In this document: piece by piece, positions 61,031 to 64,000 of the stretch | Position numbering within the stretch: the stretch's first letter is position 1 | How the letters are laid out: each line of letters begins with the position of its first letter | NCBI RefSeq assembly: GCF_963169125.1 | Contig: NC_084796.1 | Coordinates: forward strand, 83,225,888-83,289,887 | Source: Humulus lupulus | Lineage: Eukaryota; Streptophyta; Magnoliopsida; Rosales; Cannabaceae | Reading direction: 5' to 3' | DNA length: 64,000 bases | Program-made: the position numbers and the translations under genes | Notes under the pieces: generated by a model | The model's input: the letters and a program-made list of their open reading frames with translations, nothing else | The model's database searches: none | Told to the model about the DNA's origin: nothing

Positions 61031-61642
61031 TTTTCGTGATCACCTGATCAAAATGACCAACTACTTTCAAGAAGTTGAACTGCATGGAGCAATAATAGAT
61101 GAGGAGACTCAAGTCGGTTTAATCCTTAACATTCTCTCTCCAGATTTCCTGGGGTTCACCACCAACTATGTGATGAACAAACTCAACTATGGTCTGATGC
61201 GCTCATTAACGAGCTTCAGACTTTCAAGCCAATCATGGGTGGACCAAGTAAAGGAGGAGAAAAGAAGACTACTATTATTTCTGCTATTCCAGCTAAGGCT
61301 GAAGTTATCCTAGCTTCATCTTTGAAAGATGGAAACAAGAAGAAAGGTGGACAAAACACTAACCCCAGGCCTGCAAAGGTGGCAAAGACGAGTGCACAAC
61401 CAAGTGCACAGACGCCTAAGTGGAAGAAAATGAAAAACAAGAAAGGTAATGGTAAGTGCTTTTACTGGAATAAGAATGGGCATTGGAAACAGGATTGCCC
61501 CATGTTTCTAGCAGGGAAAAACAAAGGTAATGATTATAGTTCATTCATCTTAGAAACATGTGTTTTGGAGAATGATAAATTTGTTTGTATTATCGGTTCT
61601 GGATCTACTAACCATGTTTGTAACTCTTTTATAGCTTCTTGA
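61031..61642 (+). pseudogene. Copia Gag and protease start
   Basis: The capsid-like part reads MTNYFQEVELHGAIIDEETQVG and ILNILSPDF. A frameshift near 61195-61235 leads to a lysine-rich stretch and the zinc knuckle CFYWNKNGHWKQDC at about 61459-61500, where the second Cys has become Trp. The protease follows with VCIIGSGSTNHVCNSF: the catalytic Asp of the usual D-S-G motif is Gly. The frame ends at 61642. Gag start and leader are missing because LTR sequence ends at 61030. Confidence 0.83.
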
Positions 61643-62141
61643 ATCGTGGGAGGATGTGGACAAAGGAGGCTTAAAGCATAGAGTTGGGAACAGAGTGTTC
61701 GTTGCGGTCCAAGATAGAGGTAAATCTTACCTAAAGTTCATAAATAAATATTTAATTTTGAAAGATGTATTTTTTATTCTGGATTTTTGTAGAAATTGAA
61801 TTTCAGTTTCCATGTTGCAATTAGAACAATTTGTTATGACTTTCACAAGTTCTAATACATCTATTTCTTTCAATGGATCATAATTGTGTATTGCATGTTT
61901 GGAAAACAGGCTTTATATTCTGCGATCTAACAAACCCGTCGTACTTAATAATGATTTATTTAAAGTAGCTAAACCTAGGACCAATATACGCCAAAAGACT
62001 GATAATGATAACATGATGTATTTATGGCACTTGAGACTAGGACACATTTGCTTTGATAAAGTTCAAAGATTTACAAAGGACGGGCCTTTGAGAGAACTCA
62101 GCTTAGGTGAATAACCTGCCTGTGAATCTTGTCTAGAAGGT
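61643..62141 (+). pseudogene. Copia protease tail and pre-integrase zinc region
   Basis: The protease C-terminal half is decayed (61643-61860). The frame at 61884-62114 has YLWHLRLGHICFDKVQRFTKDG, the His-His part of the GAG-pre-integrase zinc domain, then after a stop PACESCLEG with the Cys-Cys part. The text ends at 62141, where a Tat-like LTR starts. The remaining integrase and RT of this copy are not in the window. Confidence 0.82.
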
Positions 62142-62735
62142 TGTCATCCAAAAAACTGGCGTAGAGGACATGGCGAGTGACTCCCGGACACGTGGCTGAC
62201 ACTTGGAGGAACTCTGCTAGGGTATCGACCAGAAGACAAATTATAGGCAGTAGGCAGCCGAAGCTTACCTGCAACCAGCTTGGTCGCAGGTTCTGCATGC
62301 TTCATGATGTTTCTATAAAGATCTTGGTAAATCCCAAAATTGACTCCCACAATCTCCTGAGTATCCGATTATTTAGGAGAGAATATCTGTAACAAATTCA
62401 TGTAATCCCCCTTAAGCCTATAAATAGAGAAAGATAGCTCAAGGAAGGGACTTTTTTGGCTTTTGAATTATTGGAGACTAGAGTAATTCTATTTGAGATA
62501 TTGTCTTGTTCTTTGGAGGTTGGTGAAACTCACTGAACCCTAGTTCTTTGATCACTCCCTTTGATTTTATATTAATAACAATCTAAGTGGACGTAGGTTA
62601 TTACCAGATCTTGGGGCCGAACCACTATAAAAATCTTGTGTTCTTATTATTTTCGTCATCACGTTCTTTTCAACACATTCATCCACGTTAAGAGTATTTT
62701 GACTCCGTGTCAGTTGCCCAAAATCAGGGTCAACA
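62142..62735 (+). repeat. 5' LTR of Tat-like element (594 bp)
   Basis: It starts TGTCATCC within Copia sequence and ends CAGGGTCAACA, directly before a short leader and a Gag ATG. The TATA box CCTATAAATAGAG lies near 62417-62429. The ends are inferred from the junction with Copia and the TG...CA rule; the 3' LTR is outside the window. Confidence 0.72.
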
Positions 62736-62783
62736 TTCTAGTGCTTTCATTGAGAGCTTGATATATCACCATTGAGAAAACCA
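62736..62783 (+). other. Primer site region and short leader of Tat-like element
   Basis: TTCTAGTGCTTTCATTGAG follows the LTR. It does not match the initiator tRNA-Met type and I do not assign the primer tRNA. Only about 48 bp separate the LTR from the Gag ATG, a very short leader. Confidence 0.5.
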
Positions 62784-62934
62784 ATGGCAAAAACTGCAAG
62801 GAAAACTGGACAAGCGGCCGCCGCTGCACCATCAAACCCGCCTCCTCCTCCTCTTGCAAGCGTGGCTGAGGATGAGCCACATTTGGACTTTGAGGAGGAA
62901 GAAATAGATGACGCAATGCTGAAGAGTACTCTGG

Positions 62935-63172
62935 GTTTACTGCATTTGCATTTATAAATAGATAATCTATTTAATTATAGATTTTTAATGAGAATAATTG
63001 ACTAATAAAGTATATCATTCGTGTCTCTGTTACAACACGGCGAAACTCAATGGTTCGAATGAAATCCAATGAGAAAATAAAATAAGAATTTTTAGGCTGT
63101 ACACCTGGGATTGTAGTTCAATCGGTCAGAGCACCGCCCTGTCAAGGCGGAAGCTGCGGGTTCGAGCCCCGG
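62935..63172 (+). other. Organellar (probably plastid) DNA insert
   Basis: About 240 bp of AT-rich sequence ending in a truncated trnD-GUC. TTAGGCTGTACACCT before the tRNA is the kind of flank expected upstream of plastid trnD. The edges are deduced from where Gag reading stops (near 62935) and resumes (near 63173). A mitochondrial origin is possible because plant mitochondria carry plastid-derived trnD. Confidence 0.72.
63107..63171 (+). tRNA. trnD-GUC: Truncated organellar tRNA-Asp (GUC), pseudogene
   Basis: Acceptor 5' strand GGGATTG, D arm GTTC...GAGC, anticodon arm CCGCC-CTGTCAA-GGCGG with anticodon GTC, and T arm GCGGG-TTCGAGC-CCCG. The sequence breaks after CCCG: the last T-stem base and the whole 3' acceptor strand are missing, replaced by Gag sequence. 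It therefore cannot form a complete tRNA. Confidence 0.9.
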
Positions 63173-64000
63173 GCGTTGCATGAAGAGCTGGCCAATCTGA
63201 GGGCCAGTCAGGAAAGTGCTGCCGAAATCATGGTGCGGCAACAGCAAGAGATTGAACGGCAGCGCGTGGAGTTAAGTGAGAGACCGGCGGAGATGGACCA
63301 TCGCCAGAGCGAAGCCATGGTAGCCCTCGAGGCAGTCTTGCAATTGGCTAGGAATCAGGCTGCACCTGCCTCGCAGCCTGATCAACCCGCGAATGGGCCA
63401 CCCCACACGGGTCCAAATCCTAGTCCGCTTATCCAACCCTCGAGCCCACAAAGGCCCGAGCAGCCACCAGCGCCTCAAGACGATGTCCCTCTAGGGGACC
63501 CAGAGGCACAGCCTCCATCCCAAGCTGGTCGCGGCAATCCCCCGCATCAGAGGCAGAATAGGACCGAGCATCAGCCTCGTAGTCCTAGACGCCAAAGGGG
63601 CGACGAGCCGAACCTTCCGAACAGAGGTCAGTATCCTCCTCGTAACAGAAGGAACTCAGAGTTAGGCTCTGTGGTCCGAGGTCCCCCACTGCATGATAAT
63701 GCACGGGGACCAAACGACCAACGCAGGCCACCCTCTAGCGCTCAGGACGTTTTAGCCCAGGAAGGAAATCGAGGGAATAGTCGATCCCACCATAGCAAAT
63801 CAAGATTTAGAGAGGGCCATGGCTATAATGAGGCCGACTCAGGAAAAGGGAATGCCGGTCGGAGGAATGATGAAAGAGGTGGAGGCAAGAGCCAGATACC
63901 TCAAGATGACCAACCCAACAGACGAGATGCTGGGGGGCAGCCCAAACAAAATAACGTCTTCAACCGGCTTGGAGCTAGCGAGCAGCGGGGAAGAGACGAG

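Larger units (their letters stand above)
62784..64000 (+). pseudogene. Tat-like Gag, split by organellar DNA, open at window end
   Basis: ATG at 62784 gives MAKTARKTGQAAAAAPSN, then a proline run and an acidic stretch (DFEEEEIDDAML). Foreign DNA starts near 62935. Gag resumes at about 63173 in another frame with [18 protein letters not shown], a predicted coiled coil, then a long Pro/Arg/Gln-rich region, and stays open to 64000 without a stop. The insert shifts the frame and brings a TAA soon after 62935. The capsid domain, expected further downstream, is not in the window. The intact downstream frame argues that the insertion into Gag is recent. Confidence 0.75.

Noticed and set aside
63107..63171. 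Functional tRNA-Asp gene
   Set aside because: The 3' acceptor strand is missing, so it is scored as a truncated organellar copy.
1..64000. A host gene or new defence/biosynthetic system
   Set aside because: All coding signals that I recognise belong to retrotransposons or the CACTA element; I saw no other conserved protein family.

Overview
This window looks like nuclear DNA of a flowering plant, most likely a eudicot, from a gene-poor, repeat-rich interval. I see no convincing host protein gene. Almost everything is transposable-element sequence: Ty3/Gypsy and Ty1/Copia LTR retrotransposons, solo LTRs and one CACTA (En/Spm) DNA transposon, mostly broken and nested in one another. Plant signs are tRNA-iMet-type primer binding sites, long LTRs (1.4-4.0 kb), chromovirus-like and Tat-like Gypsy lineages, CACTA proteins with plant-specific domains, and an organellar trnD-GUC fragment.

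Layout. 1-7922: a minus-strand Gypsy element (A) with a cut 3' LTR, a nearly readable gag-pol, a PBS and an 1870-bp 5' LTR. It sits inside a plus-strand Copia element whose integrase, RT and RNase H occupy 7923-10424. A 2.1-kb Copia LTR (10439-12563) follows, and it is itself followed by a PBS and leader, as in tandem LTR-sharing copies. 13569-27775: stacked minus-strand Gypsy remnants. The 3' LTR and integrase tail of E (13569-16327) are cut by C (3' LTR 16328-18638, pol 18639-21856 and 27289-27775). C is cut by F (21857-27288), a complete gag-only element with a perfect AGTAT target duplication and GC-rich repeat arrays in its LTRs. 27776-~29970: a plus-strand Gypsy LTR. ~29970-34597: a 5'-truncated CACTA element with two damaged genes and a subterminal repeat block. 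34598-43095: LTR pieces, a 4003-bp solo LTR flanked by TCCAC, and a decayed gag. 43096-46110: a second Copia LTR and leader. 46110-53453: a decayed plus-strand Gypsy element (D) whose two LTRs carry 19 and 6 copies of one minisatellite unit. 53900-54837: a minus-strand Tat-like integrase piece. 54838-61030: a four-deep LTR nest. 61031-62141: Copia gag-protease. 62142-64000: LTR and open-ended gag of a Tat-like element, interrupted by the organellar fragment.

How it fits together: Gag forms particles, protease-RT-RNase H copy RNA from the tRNA primer, and integrase inserts the copy with a 5-bp duplication. Here only element A (one frameshift, several stops) and the Gag of the 62-kb element are close to readable. 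Relative ages follow from nesting and LTR divergence counted by eye: about 5-6% between the LTRs of A, about 2% between those of F. I found no clearly new system. The most unusual items are the palindromic box arrays upstream of the LTR TATA boxes, a sequence block shared by otherwise different LTR families, the 50-bp perfect inverted duplication in the Copia LTR, and the tRNA-bearing organellar insert inside gag.
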